Source: JBNGOQ01 sp050589645 (lineage in GTDB: Bacteria > Bacteroidota > Bacteroidia > Flavobacteriales > Flavobacteriaceae). Taken from it: a DNA stretch of 64,000 nt. This document shows positions 34,615-42,717 of the stretch, in pieces (position 1 is the stretch's first letter; each line of letters begins with the position of its first letter). The stretch spans positions 248,001-312,000 of the forward strand of contig NZ_JBNGOQ010000003.1 of NCBI RefSeq assembly GCF_050589645.1, read 5' to 3'. Position numbers and translations under genes: made by a program. The notes below the pieces were generated by a model. It did not search any database and was not told where the DNA came from. It saw nothing but the letters and a program-made list of their open reading frames with translations.

Positions 34615-36612
34615 CTATCCCTTTTCCAATACGATCAACGAATTGTTCTGAATATCGGTAACCTCGGCAAACAGTTCCTTAAGTAGGGTATAGAGCGCTT
34701 CCGAAAAATGGGTGCGGTTTAAGGTCAGATCAAAATACAGGCTTACCTTGTCGCCTGTACTTGCACAATCAAATCTTAACAGTCCGGTCCTTTCAGGCAA
34801 GGCAAAGGTCTTTTTCTCGGGCAGCTGTTTCACGCTATACCCTTCGGGCACAAAAATATTGACGTTATAGGTATAGCTGCGTTTGTAACCAAAATCTACC
34901 GGATAGTTTCGCTCTTCAAGAATAAAGGGGTTTTTGTCAAAATATTTGATCAAAAAAGGGTCAAAGTATATGGTCTTGCCATCGACCAAATCTTCCAGTT
35001 CAAAGGCAAATCGCTCCGTAACGATGGTTTCCGTACTTCTTTTCCCCATAAAGGTGTAGTCGGTGATATAAAAATCATCTCCGATCGCCTCTTCCATGGC
35101 CTTGATATAATCCTCCTTATTGGTAGTACGTATCGCCCGCCGTTTGGCTACGGCATTATACCCCAGGTTGGAGGCATCAAAGATTCCGTTGGCGGTATTG
35201 TTTTCCAGGTCAAACTTCACCTGCGCCCGGACCACTCGCTTATTGTTCCCTGGAGCTTCAATATCCTCCCAGTAGCTATCTTTCTTAAAATCCATCACCC
35301 TACCGTAGTAGTTCAGGCACCTAAAGGGAAGCATCCCAAAAGGATTGAACTTGTCTGAAGCATCCAAATAATACACTTTGTCCGCTATGTTCACACGGGC
35401 CACCACATAATTAAAATCGGACATGATGGGGTGACTTTTGGTCGGGAGTCCGTTTTGTCGGGTGGACAGCAGCATCAGGTTGGTCTTTATGCCTCCGGCA
35501 TTGAGTAGATTGATCAAGGAAATGTTGATTTCCCCAATATTGCCCTTTCGCTCGTCAAAGGCCTTTTTTACCCGAATATCGCGATAAATACCATACTTCC
35601 CGTTCCAGTTAAAGTGATCCTGCACGAAGGCATAGATGTTTTTGGCCCGGGTCAGTTCATCGGCTTCTGCGAACAGGCTTTCCGGAACGTTTTTTTCAAA
35701 AAAGCCCTTTTTGGTCATTTGTCGACCTATGTCCTTATCGTTCTTGAATTCCTTATCCACATCCTTCCAACTTTTGGTGTACTTGTCTACGGTACCGTTT
35801 AATTGGTAGAGCTCGGACAATTCAAAATCGAGTCGGGAGATGTAGTTTTCCGGGGCCAGCATAAACTCCTCTTCCTCCTTAAAGGCAGGGATGTCCTTCA
35901 TGGCGTATTTGAGCACTTCGCAATCCGGATCCTTGGTAGTTCCCTCAAAATGGAGGCAATTCTTTTTTACGGAGGCATCGTTTACCGCCAATTTCAAGGA
36001 ACCCACCAAACTTCTGTTATAGATGTAGTTGCCAGGTATCTTGGCATTGAATTCGCTATACAGTTTGGGTATGTGGGACTGAAAAGTCCAACCGTTCAGG
36101 TTAAAGACAAAAGGGGAAATCATTTTGTACTGATACTCCAGCACACTGCCCTTTTTTACATTGGGGAAGGCGAATTTTTTAGCTGTCCAACGCTCGTTGA
36201 TCTCTTCGGTAAAGATCTGGTCCTGTCGGAGCCCGGTCCGCATGCTTCCGTTATGGGTCATTGCCCTAATGTCCTCCAACTTTTCAAAACTGTTGCTGTT
36301 ATGGTAGTAGGGAATTGAAATGTTGGCCTCCTCAAAGCCCGCCTCTTCCAAAATTTTAATCTTCACATGATATTCCTTGATCAACCGAATTCGACCACCA
36401 ATAATCTCAAAATAATTATCCCCCCATTCATAGAGTACTACGGCATTGGCATTTGGATCCTTGTCGTAAGTGGTGAAATTTTGCTCGGCCAGGCTAAGCG
36501 TACCAAAGGGCCGTTTGTTTTGTCCATGCAGGACGGTAAAACAGAAAAGGGCCATACAAAGGCCCGCAAACTTTAGATGTATCATATAAGGGTCAAAGGT
36601 TGATTTCTTCAT
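34615..36612 (-). CDS. DUF3857 protein with a degenerate transglutaminase-like domain
   Basis: 665 aa from ATG 36612 (a start at 36585 is equally possible). Signal peptide ends near FTVLHGQ. DUF3857 covers about 60-270. A transglutaminase-like fold follows with AKNIYAFVQDHFNWNGKYG and KGNIGEINISLINLLNAGGIKTNLMLLSTR, where the expected catalytic Cys is replaced. YVVARVNIADKVYYLDAS retains the last Asp, but the preceding His is missing. It is therefore probably a non-catalytic, ligand-binding envelope protein. It ends 11 nt downstream of the kdsA stop on the same strand. Confidence 0.83.
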   Translation of the reverse strand: MKKSTFDPYMIHLKFAGLCMALFCFTVLHGQNKRPFGTLSLAEQNFTTYDKDPNANAVVLYEWGDNYFEIIGGRIRLIKEYHVKIKILEEAGFEEANISIPYYHNSNSFEKLEDIRAMTHNGSMRTGLRQDQIFTEEINERWTAKKFAFPNVKKGSVLEYQYKMISPFVFNLNGWTFQSHIPKLYSEFNAKIPGNYIYNRSLVGSLKLAVNDASVKKNCLHFEGTTKDPDCEVLKYAMKDIPAFKEEEEFMLAPENYISRLDFELSELYQLNGTVDKYTKSWKDVDKEFKNDKDIGRQMTKKGFFEKNVPESLFAEADELTRAKNIYAFVQDHFNWNGKYGIYRDIRVKKAFDERKGNIGEINISLINLLNAGGIKTNLMLLSTRQNGLPTKSHPIMSDFNYVVARVNIADKVYYLDASDKFNPFGMLPFRCLNYYGRVMDFKKDSYWEDIEAPGNNKRVVRAQVKFDLENNTANGIFDASNLGYNAVAKRRAIRTTNKEDYIKAMEEAIGDDFYITDYTFMGKRSTETIVTERFAFELEDLVDGKTIYFDPFLIKYFDKNPFILEERNYPVDFGYKRSYTYNVNIFVPEGYSVKQLPEKKTFALPERTGLLRFDCASTGDKVSLYFDLTLNRTHFSEALYTLLKELFAEVTDIQNNSLIVLEKG

Positions 36613-36625
36613 CAAGTCAGCCAAA

Positions 36626-37447
36626 TTATCGGAATTGATTCACGGTTTGGCGAAGGGCCGTTAAACGGGTCAATAGCGCTTCCAAATGGTCTAGGTGCAA
36701 CATATTGGCACCGTCACTTTTGGCATTGGCGGGGTCAAAATGGGTTTCCATGAATATCCCGTCCACACCTGCGGCGATGCCCGCCTGGGCAATGGTCCCG
36801 ATCATATCGGGTCGGCCGCCGGTTACACCGCTCGACTGGTTGGGCTGTTGCAGGGAATGGGTAACATCCAATACCACGGGGGCAAAGGCCTTCATAGTGG
36901 GCACCCCCCTAAAGTCGACGACCATGTCCTGATAGCCGAACATGGTACCACGATCCGTAACCATGACCTGCTCATTGCCGGAGTCGATTACCTTTCTCAC
37001 GGCATGTTTCATGCTCTCCGGACTCATAAATTGTCCCTTTTTTAGGTTTACTACCTTACCTGTTCGGGCTGCGGCGATCACCAAATCGGTCTGGCGTACC
37101 AGAAAAGCAGGAATTTGGAGTACATCCACATAGGCTGCGGCCATTTCAGCATCGGCAACCTCATGGATATCGGTCACTGTAGGGACCTCAAAGGTATCGG
37201 ATACTTTTTTCAGGATCTTCAGGGCCTTTTCGTTCCCAATGCCTGTAAAGGAGTCCACCCGGCTCCGATTGGCTTTTTTAAAACTACCCTTGAATATATA
37301 GGGAATAGACAGCTTATCCGTAATGGATACAATGCGCTCTGCAATCCGAAGTGCCATGTCTTCTCCTTCAATGGCACAGGGGCCGGAAAGCAGAAAGAAA
37401 TTATTGCTGTTGGGGTGTTTTATTCGCGGAATAAGGTCCAATTTCAT
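36626..37447 (-). CDS. kdsA: 3-deoxy-8-phosphooctulonate synthase (KDO-8-P synthase)
   Basis: 273 aa from ATG 37447. It condenses phosphoenolpyruvate with arabinose-5-phosphate to KDO-8-P, an early step of lipopolysaccharide core synthesis in the cytosol. Visible family motifs: LLSGPCAIEGE near 20, FKGSFKKANRSR near 50, DIHE near 92, QIPAFLVRQTDL near 111, GQFMSPE near 139, and RGVPTMK with DVTHSLQQPN near 180-200. A TATCTTTG -7 element lies 18 nt before the start. Confidence 0.95.
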   Translation of the reverse strand: MKLDLIPRIKHPNSNNFFLLSGPCAIEGEDMALRIAERIVSITDKLSIPYIFKGSFKKANRSRVDSFTGIGNEKALKILKKVSDTFEVPTVTDIHEVADAEMAAAYVDVLQIPAFLVRQTDLVIAAARTGKVVNLKKGQFMSPESMKHAVRKVIDSGNEQVMVTDRGTMFGYQDMVVDFRGVPTMKAFAPVVLDVTHSLQQPNQSSGVTGGRPDMIGTIAQAGIAAGVDGIFMETHFDPANAKSDGANMLHLDHLEALLTRLTALRQTVNQFR

Positions 37448-37465
37448 AGGTTCAAAACTTTCGGA

Positions 37466-37473
37466 CAAAGATA
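37466..37473 (-). promoter_or_regulatory. -7 box TATCTTTG of kdsA
   Basis: Exact TAnnTTTG match on the minus strand, 18 nt before the kdsA ATG. Confidence 0.6.
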
Positions 37474-37567
37474 AAGGTTTTTATATGCTTTGGGTAGACC
37501 GCAAAGTGGCTCAGAATCAATAAGATAAAAATAACATAAGTTTATGCCAACAAGCAAAAAATAGCAG

Positions 37568-37575
37568 TATCTTTG
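37568..37575 (+). promoter_or_regulatory. -7 box TATCTTTG of typA
   Basis: Same octamer as for kdsA, on the plus strand, 20 nt before the typA ATG. The two promoters are divergent within 150 bp. Confidence 0.6.
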
Positions 37576-37595
37576 CAGGCTGAAAAATAGAAGTT

Positions 37596-39395
37596 ATGTC
37601 CAACACCAAGAATATTGCCATCATTGCCCACGTAGACCATGGAAAAACCACCCTGGTGGACAAGATTATGCACCATTGTGAGCTGTTCCGGGAGAACGAA
37701 AAGACGGGCGAGCTAATTTTGGACAATAACGACCTGGAACGGGAGCGGGGCATTACCATCGTCTCCAAAAATGTTTCCGTAGTATATCAGGATACCAAAA
37801 TCAATATTATAGATACCCCCGGTCACGCCGATTTTGGCGGAGAGGTAGAGCGGGTTCTGAACATGGCCGATGGCGTGCTGTTGTTGGTAGACGCCTTTGA
37901 GGGACCAATGCCTCAGACCCGATTTGTACTGCAAAAGGCCATTGACCTGGGCCTGAAACCCTGTGTGGTCATCAATAAGGTAGATAAGGAAAACTGTACG
38001 CCCGAAGAGGTGCACGAGAAGGTATTTGATCTCATGTTTGAACTGGGGGCCGAGGAATGGCAGCTGGATTTCCCGGTAGTGTACGGATCGGCCAAAAACA
38101 ATTGGATGAGCGAGGACTGGAAGCAGGAAACGGATTCCATAGCACCCTTGTTGGACATGGTAGTGGAGCATATTCCGGAGTTTAGACCCGAACAAGGCAC
38201 TACCCAAATGCTGATTACCTCCCTGGATTACTCTTCCTTCACGGGCCGAATTGCCATTGGAAGGTTGCAACGGGGTCGGTTGGGCGAGGGACAACAGATT
38301 TCCTTGGTGAAGCGAGACGGAAGCCTCGTGAAATCCAAGATAAAGGAACTCTTTACCTTTGAAGGACTGGGACGTAAAAAAGTAGCAGAAGTAGCTACCG
38401 GTGATATCTGTGCCATTGTGGGTTTGGAAGGATTTGAGATCGGGGATACCATTGCCGATCTTGAAAACCCGGAAGGGCTACAGACCATCGCCATAGATGA
38501 GCCTACCATGAGCATGTTGTTCACGATTAACGACAGCCCTTTCTTTGGACAGGACGGAAAGTTTGTGACCTCTAGGCATATCAAGGAACGCTTGGAGAAA
38601 GAATTGGAAAAGAACTTGGCCCTTAGGGTGGAGGAAACCGATAGTGCAGACAAGTTTATGGTCTTTGGCCGTGGGGTGCTACACCTTTCGGTATTGATCG
38701 AGACCATGCGCCGTGAAGGCTATGAACTGCAGATCGGGCAACCACAGGTAATCATCAAAACGATTGATGGCGTCAAATGTGAGCCCGTGGAACAGCTTAC
38801 CATAGATTTGCCAGAGGAGGTTTCCGGCAAGGCCGTGGAAATGGTGTCCATACGAAAAGGGGAGATGACCCGCATGGAAGCCAAGGGAAATCGCATGGTA
38901 TGCGAGTTTATCATTCCCTCCAGGGGCATCATCGGACTTCGGAACCAACTATTGACGGCAACGGCGGGAGAAGCAATCATGGCACACCGTTTTTTTGAAT
39001 ACCAGCCCATGAAGGGCGATATCCCACAGCGACAGAATGGATCTCTGGTCTCTATGGAGAACGGAAAGGCCATTCCTTATTCCATTGATAAATTGCAGGA
39101 TCGGGGCAAGTTTTTTATCGATCCGGGCGAGGACATTTACGAAGGCCAGGTCATAGGCGAAAACTCTCGTGGTGATGATATGACCGTGAACGTTACCAAG
39201 ACCAAAAAACTATCCAACGTACGTTCTGCGGGAGCGGACGAGAAGGCAAAAATTGTTCCTGCCATCAAGTTTTCCTTGGAGGAAGCGCTGGAATATATCC
39301 AGAAAGATGAGTATGTAGAGGTAAGTCCCAACCACTTGCGCTTGCGGAAAATATTCTTGAAAGAAGTAGATCGCAAAAGGAACAAGATAGATTAA
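37596..39395 (+). CDS. typA: Ribosome-associated GTPase TypA/BipA
   Basis: 599 aa, full length for the family. G1 AHVDHGKTT at 11-19, switch II DTPGHADFGGE near 74, G4 NKVD near 127, then EF-G-like domains II, III and V and the BipA-specific C-terminal domain with SRGIIGLRNQLLTATAGEAIM and KKLSNVRSAGADEK. It acts in ribosome assembly and stress or cold adaptation. Single gene divergent from kdsA. Confidence 0.97.
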   Translation: MSNTKNIAIIAHVDHGKTTLVDKIMHHCELFRENEKTGELILDNNDLERERGITIVSKNVSVVYQDTKINIIDTPGHADFGGEVERVLNMADGVLLLVDAFEGPMPQTRFVLQKAIDLGLKPCVVINKVDKENCTPEEVHEKVFDLMFELGAEEWQLDFPVVYGSAKNNWMSEDWKQETDSIAPLLDMVVEHIPEFRPEQGTTQMLITSLDYSSFTGRIAIGRLQRGRLGEGQQISLVKRDGSLVKSKIKELFTFEGLGRKKVAEVATGDICAIVGLEGFEIGDTIADLENPEGLQTIAIDEPTMSMLFTINDSPFFGQDGKFVTSRHIKERLEKELEKNLALRVEETDSADKFMVFGRGVLHLSVLIETMRREGYELQIGQPQVIIKTIDGVKCEPVEQLTIDLPEEVSGKAVEMVSIRKGEMTRMEAKGNRMVCEFIIPSRGIIGLRNQLLTATAGEAIMAHRFFEYQPMKGDIPQRQNGSLVSMENGKAIPYSIDKLQDRGKFFIDPGEDIYEGQVIGENSRGDDMTVNVTKTKKLSNVRSAGADEKAKIVPAIKFSLEEALEYIQKDEYVEVSPNHLRLRKIFLKEVDRKRNKID

Positions 39396-39491
39396 TACGT
39401 TTCTTGTTCAAAGAATAGCTGCTGATACCCCATTTTTGCCATTCAGAGCAGTAGTCGGACATCTATGAAGGGTTCGATACGTTCTATTTTT

Positions 39492-39560
39492 GTCATTCAG
39501 AGCGAAGCGAAGAATCTACACTATGAATGATACCGGAGATTCCTCGTACCTCGGAATGAC
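39492..39560. repeat. Palindromic repeat B, copy 1
   Basis: Starts GTCATTCAGAGCGAAGCGAAGAATC and ends GATTCCTCGTACCTCGGAATGAC, so the outer ends are inverted repeats. A degenerate fragment of the same family is at 39437-39456. Confidence 0.75.
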
Positions 39561-39641
39561 AACCCTGGGGCTTTTTATTCTTCAAAGAGTCTGAGCCTTG
39601 TAGTTCGAACACAACAAAGAATCTTTCCGTACTTTAGTCCT

Positions 39642-39968
39642 ATGTATCAGGAGGGGTTCCATACCTATCATGTTTATATCATTACCAATAAAAATAGGAC
39701 GGTTTTATACACAGGCATGACCAATTATTTGGCAAGAAGACTGTCTGAACATGATATAAGTGTAAAAAAGCAAACGAAAGGCTTTAGCTCAAGATATAGA
39801 TGTGGGCATTTACTTTATTACGAAAAATTTACCTGGGTTCACGAGGCCTTAGCCAGAGAAAAGGAGATAAAAGGATGGAGTAGGGAAAAGAAGTTGGAAC
39901 TGATTAAATCCATAAACCCTGAGCTAAATTTTTTGGAATATCTGTTTCCATTTCAAATGGACTCTTAA
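39642..39968 (+). CDS. Single-domain GIY-YIG nuclease
   Basis: 108 aa. HVYIIT (His10-Val-Tyr12) and Tyr23-Thr-Gly25 form the GIY and YIG motifs; Arg32/Arg33 follow, and Glu73 or Glu75 in AREKEIKGWSREKK is the metal ligand. The KxxLIxxxNPxL end is typical of URI-type stand-alone proteins. Repeat B copies lie 80 bp upstream and 40 bp downstream in the same orientation, so the gene is bracketed. It differs strongly in sequence from the GIY-YIG protein at 22898, so the two are not recent duplicates. Confidence 0.88.
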   Translation: MYQEGFHTYHVYIITNKNRTVLYTGMTNYLARRLSEHDISVKKQTKGFSSRYRCGHLLYYEKFTWVHEALAREKEIKGWSREKKLELIKSINPELNFLEYLFPFQMDS

Positions 39969-40006
39969 GATGAATTGTTGGTGGCATGGTTAACAACTGT
40001 AACCTT

Positions 40007-40075
40007 GTCATTCAGAGCGAAGCGAAGAATCCAAACTATGGACGATACCAGAGATCCCTCGTGCCTCGGAATGAC
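40007..40075. repeat. Palindromic repeat B, copy 2
   Basis: Same length (69 bp) and orientation as copy 1, with about ten substitutions in the centre. Confidence 0.75.
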
Positions 40076-40136
40076 AATCTTTGGACTTTTTGCGGCTCAT
40101 AGCTTCTCGGTTCTGTTGTTCCAAACCCCATTTTTT

Positions 40137-40225
40137 GTCATTCAGAGCGCCGTGCCCTAGGCAGGCAGGCAGCGAAGAATCCACACTTAGAACGGTATTG
40201 GTGATTCCGAGGTACGAGGAATCAC
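40137..40225. repeat. Palindromic repeat B, copy 3, with insertion and inverted end
   Basis: Interrupted after GAGCGC by a 20-bp GC-rich block at 40151-40170 and then continues AGCGAAGAATC. The 3' module reads GATTCCGAGGTACGAGGAATC, the reverse complement of that module in copies 1 and 2. Confidence 0.7.
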
Positions 40226-40245
40226 AAGCTGGTACGGTTTAGCTC

Positions 40246-40995
40246 TTAGACGTAATGCTTTTCTTTTAGGCATGCGGCCGCGGCACCGATAATCCCCGCG
40301 TGGTTCTGTAAGCCGGCAGGTATGACTTGGGTATCCAATTTTATATAGTCCTTAAAACTGTCCCATTCCTTGGATAGGCCACCGCCTACAATAATAAGGT
40401 CTGGCGCTATGACGAGTTCCACATATTTTAGGAACTTGCTAAAACGTTTTCCCCATTTTTCAAAACTAAGCCCTTCCCTGTCCTTGGCAGAACCAGCGGC
40501 CCAGAGTTCTATCTTGCTGTATTTTTTGTAAGGAATCTGTCCTAGTTCAAAATTTGGAATTAGGCGGCCATCCAGGAAAGCACCGCTGCCCAGGCCGGTT
40601 CCTATGGTCACCATGACCACAAAACCATCTTTGCCCTTGCCCACGCCGTAATTCATAGCAGCATATCCTGCGGCATCTGCATCGTTGATAACGATAAAAG
40701 GCAAGCCGGTCGCTTTTTCGAAAAGTTGATCGGCATTGACTCCCTTCCACGTTTTATGGAGATTGCCCGATGACACACAGATTCCGTTCTTTATGACCGT
40801 TGGGAACCCACATCCTACGGGCCCACTATAATTAAAGTGTTTTACGATTTGAGCCACTACTTCGGCCATGGCGTCGGGCCTTCTCGATTCCGGAGTAGGT
40901 ATCCGGAAACGTTTGGTCAACATTTCCCCGGTTTCCACATCTACTAAGGCACCTTTGATACCGGAACCTCCGATATCAATTCCAAGAACTTCCAT
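40246..40995 (-). CDS. ppgK: Polyphosphate glucokinase (ROK family)
   Basis: 249 aa, matching the length of the polyphosphate/ATP-glucomannokinase family. Phosphate-binding DIGGSGIKGALVD is at 6-18, FPTVIKNG near 66, the catalytic region VINDADAAGYAAMNYG near 100, and VTIGTGLGSGAFLDG near 129. No ROK zinc-finger CxCGxxGC is present, as expected for PpgK. It phosphorylates glucose using polyphosphate or ATP. ROK sugar kinase is the safe wider assignment. Confidence 0.88.
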   Translation of the reverse strand: MEVLGIDIGGSGIKGALVDVETGEMLTKRFRIPTPESRRPDAMAEVVAQIVKHFNYSGPVGCGFPTVIKNGICVSSGNLHKTWKGVNADQLFEKATGLPFIVINDADAAGYAAMNYGVGKGKDGFVVMVTIGTGLGSGAFLDGRLIPNFELGQIPYKKYSKIELWAAGSAKDREGLSFEKWGKRFSKFLKYVELVIAPDLIIVGGGLSKEWDSFKDYIKLDTQVIPAGLQNHAGIIGAAAACLKEKHYV

Positions 40996-41057
40996 GAAGA
41001 GAATTTATGATTAGCTGGGCAAAGTAACAAAAACTTTCGGGAGTTTTGTAAGCGAAA

Positions 41058-41873
41058 TTAGTCAAGTTCTTCTCTTTCTTTTAAGTAGTCGAAGATCAAT
41101 TTATCCACTGCCGCGATTTTGTCCCTATCCCGATAATTGAGCCAGACCATTTCCGCAATTTCGGAATCGGGTTTCAAAACACCGGAATAATCGCCAGAGT
41201 AGCAGGTCATTCTTACGGTGATGCCGGCCGCTTTGCCATCGGCCGGCGCTTCAAAAATCCTGATATATTCCAGAGTGGATATGTCCAGATCTACACTCAA
41301 TTCCTCCCTGATCTCACGGACAAGTGCATCCGTATCGGATTCGCCCACTTCCCTTTTGCCTCCCGGAATATAATACTTCTCCTTTCCCTTGCTTCGGGTA
41401 CTGAGAATTTTTTTGTCCACGATATGTATCCAGGCCAACTTATCTATGATTTCGTCCGAGGGTTCTATATAGTAGTCGATGGAATTAAGGCTGTGATCGG
41501 GGTCAATACCATCCAAGATCCAATCTATTGCCTTTCCGAAACCGTTTAAGGTGCCCCGCTTTTTGTTCCTGCCCAAGGCACTGGAGATGGTCTCGTCCCG
41601 GTTACCAAATTTATAGCCTTTTTTGCGGATCCAAAGTAGGTTTAGGAGGTGTTGCATCACCACATTCCCTAATTGGTCTATGGACACCGCAATTTTGAGG
41701 GTATATTCCCCGAGACCTTTTAACCCTTTGGTAAAAAGGGCGTAAAATATCCCGTAGAGAAAGCCTAGGGGAACGGTGAGTACCAGCAGCACGATCGAAA
41801 TCAAAAAAAGCAGGATACCCACAAACGGATGTACTTTTTTATCGGTTTGGTGGGACTGTTTTCTTAGAATCAC
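41058..41873 (-). CDS. Membrane-domain/Nudix hydrolase fusion
   Basis: 271 aa with a GTG start at 41873, 10 nt after the ftsE stop; no in-frame ATG precedes the membrane segments. Residues 1-50 have two hydrophobic helices, and 50-130 include GNRDETISSALGRNKKRG and a DGIDPDHSLNSID segment. From about 140 there is a complete Nudix domain with the box GGKREVGESDTDALVREIREELSV (G-x5-E-x7-REIREEL), all metal ligands present. Nudix enzymes cleave nucleoside diphosphates linked to another group. The N-terminal part resembles small proteins that I believe are encoded separately in related genomes, making this a likely fusion. Confidence 0.82.
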   Translation of the reverse strand: MILRKQSHQTDKKVHPFVGILLFLISIVLLVLTVPLGFLYGIFYALFTKGLKGLGEYTLKIAVSIDQLGNVVMQHLLNLLWIRKKGYKFGNRDETISSALGRNKKRGTLNGFGKAIDWILDGIDPDHSLNSIDYYIEPSDEIIDKLAWIHIVDKKILSTRSKGKEKYYIPGGKREVGESDTDALVREIREELSVDLDISTLEYIRIFEAPADGKAAGITVRMTCYSGDYSGVLKPDSEIAEMVWLNYRDRDKIAAVDKLIFDYLKEREELD

Positions 41874-41883
41874 TTGGGACGTA

Positions 41884-42567
41884 TTAGACGGCTTTTTGAA
41901 TCACCTCGAACACTTTGTTGCCATCGCATTTAAGCGTTTTGGATGGGTATTTTAGGATAAGGGCGTAGTCGTGCGTGGCCATAAGAATGGTCCGCCCTGT
42001 TTTGTTTATTTCCTGTAGCACCTTCATGACTTCCACACTGGTTTGTGGATCAAGGTTGCCCGTGGGTTCGTCGGCCAAGATCAATTCAGGGTCGTTCAGC
42101 AGGGCCCTGGCAATAGCAATACGCTGCTGCTCACCCCCAGAGAGTTCGTGGGGAAACTTAAAACCTTTGGTTTTCATACCCACCTTGTCCAGAACTTCCT
42201 CTATTTTGGCGCTCATTTTATCGGTATCGGTCCATCCGGTCGCCTTGAGCACAAAAAGGAGGTTGTTGTTCACATTCCTATCCGGCAACAGTTTAAAATC
42301 TTGGAAGACAATACCCAGTTTGCGCCTCAAAAACGGGATGTCCTTTTCCTCCAGGGTCTTGAGGTTAAAACCCACAACCCTGCCGTTGCCCTCCTGCAGG
42401 GGCAAATCCGCGTAGAGCGTTTTCATAAAACTGCTCTTGCCGCTGCCCGTTTTTCCTATCAGGTAGACAAACTCGCCTTTTTTGACATCCAGGGTGATTT
42501 GGTTGAGCACCATGTTTTCCTTTTGGAAAACACCCACATTCTTCAATTCCAATATACGTTCTGCCAT
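41884..42567 (-). CDS. ftsE: Cell-division ABC ATPase FtsE
   Basis: Started at ATG 42567 (227 aa); the open frame upstream overlaps the divergent TPR gene and is spurious. Walker A GKTGSGKSS at 38-46, Q-loop VFQDFKLLPDRNV near 88-100, signature LSGGEQQR near 143, and Walker B LILADEPTGNLD. The FKLLPDR Q-loop is typical of FtsE. With FtsX it regulates peptidoglycan hydrolases at the septum. ftsX is not adjacent in this window. Confidence 0.93.
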   Translation of the reverse strand: MAERILELKNVGVFQKENMVLNQITLDVKKGEFVYLIGKTGSGKSSFMKTLYADLPLQEGNGRVVGFNLKTLEEKDIPFLRRKLGIVFQDFKLLPDRNVNNNLLFVLKATGWTDTDKMSAKIEEVLDKVGMKTKGFKFPHELSGGEQQRIAIARALLNDPELILADEPTGNLDPQTSVEVMKVLQEINKTGRTILMATHDYALILKYPSKTLKCDGNKVFEVIQKAV

Positions 42568-42717
42568 AGGTCCTTTGTTAGCATAAAAGTAATAAGTTAT
42601 TGGGGAATACAAATCCGAGGCCCTTAAAAATATTATATTTTGCCCCGCGACATACTTAGGAACAATATTTGACGTTTTACTAGGTATATCGGTAATTCGT
42701 AACTGCGAGAGAACATT

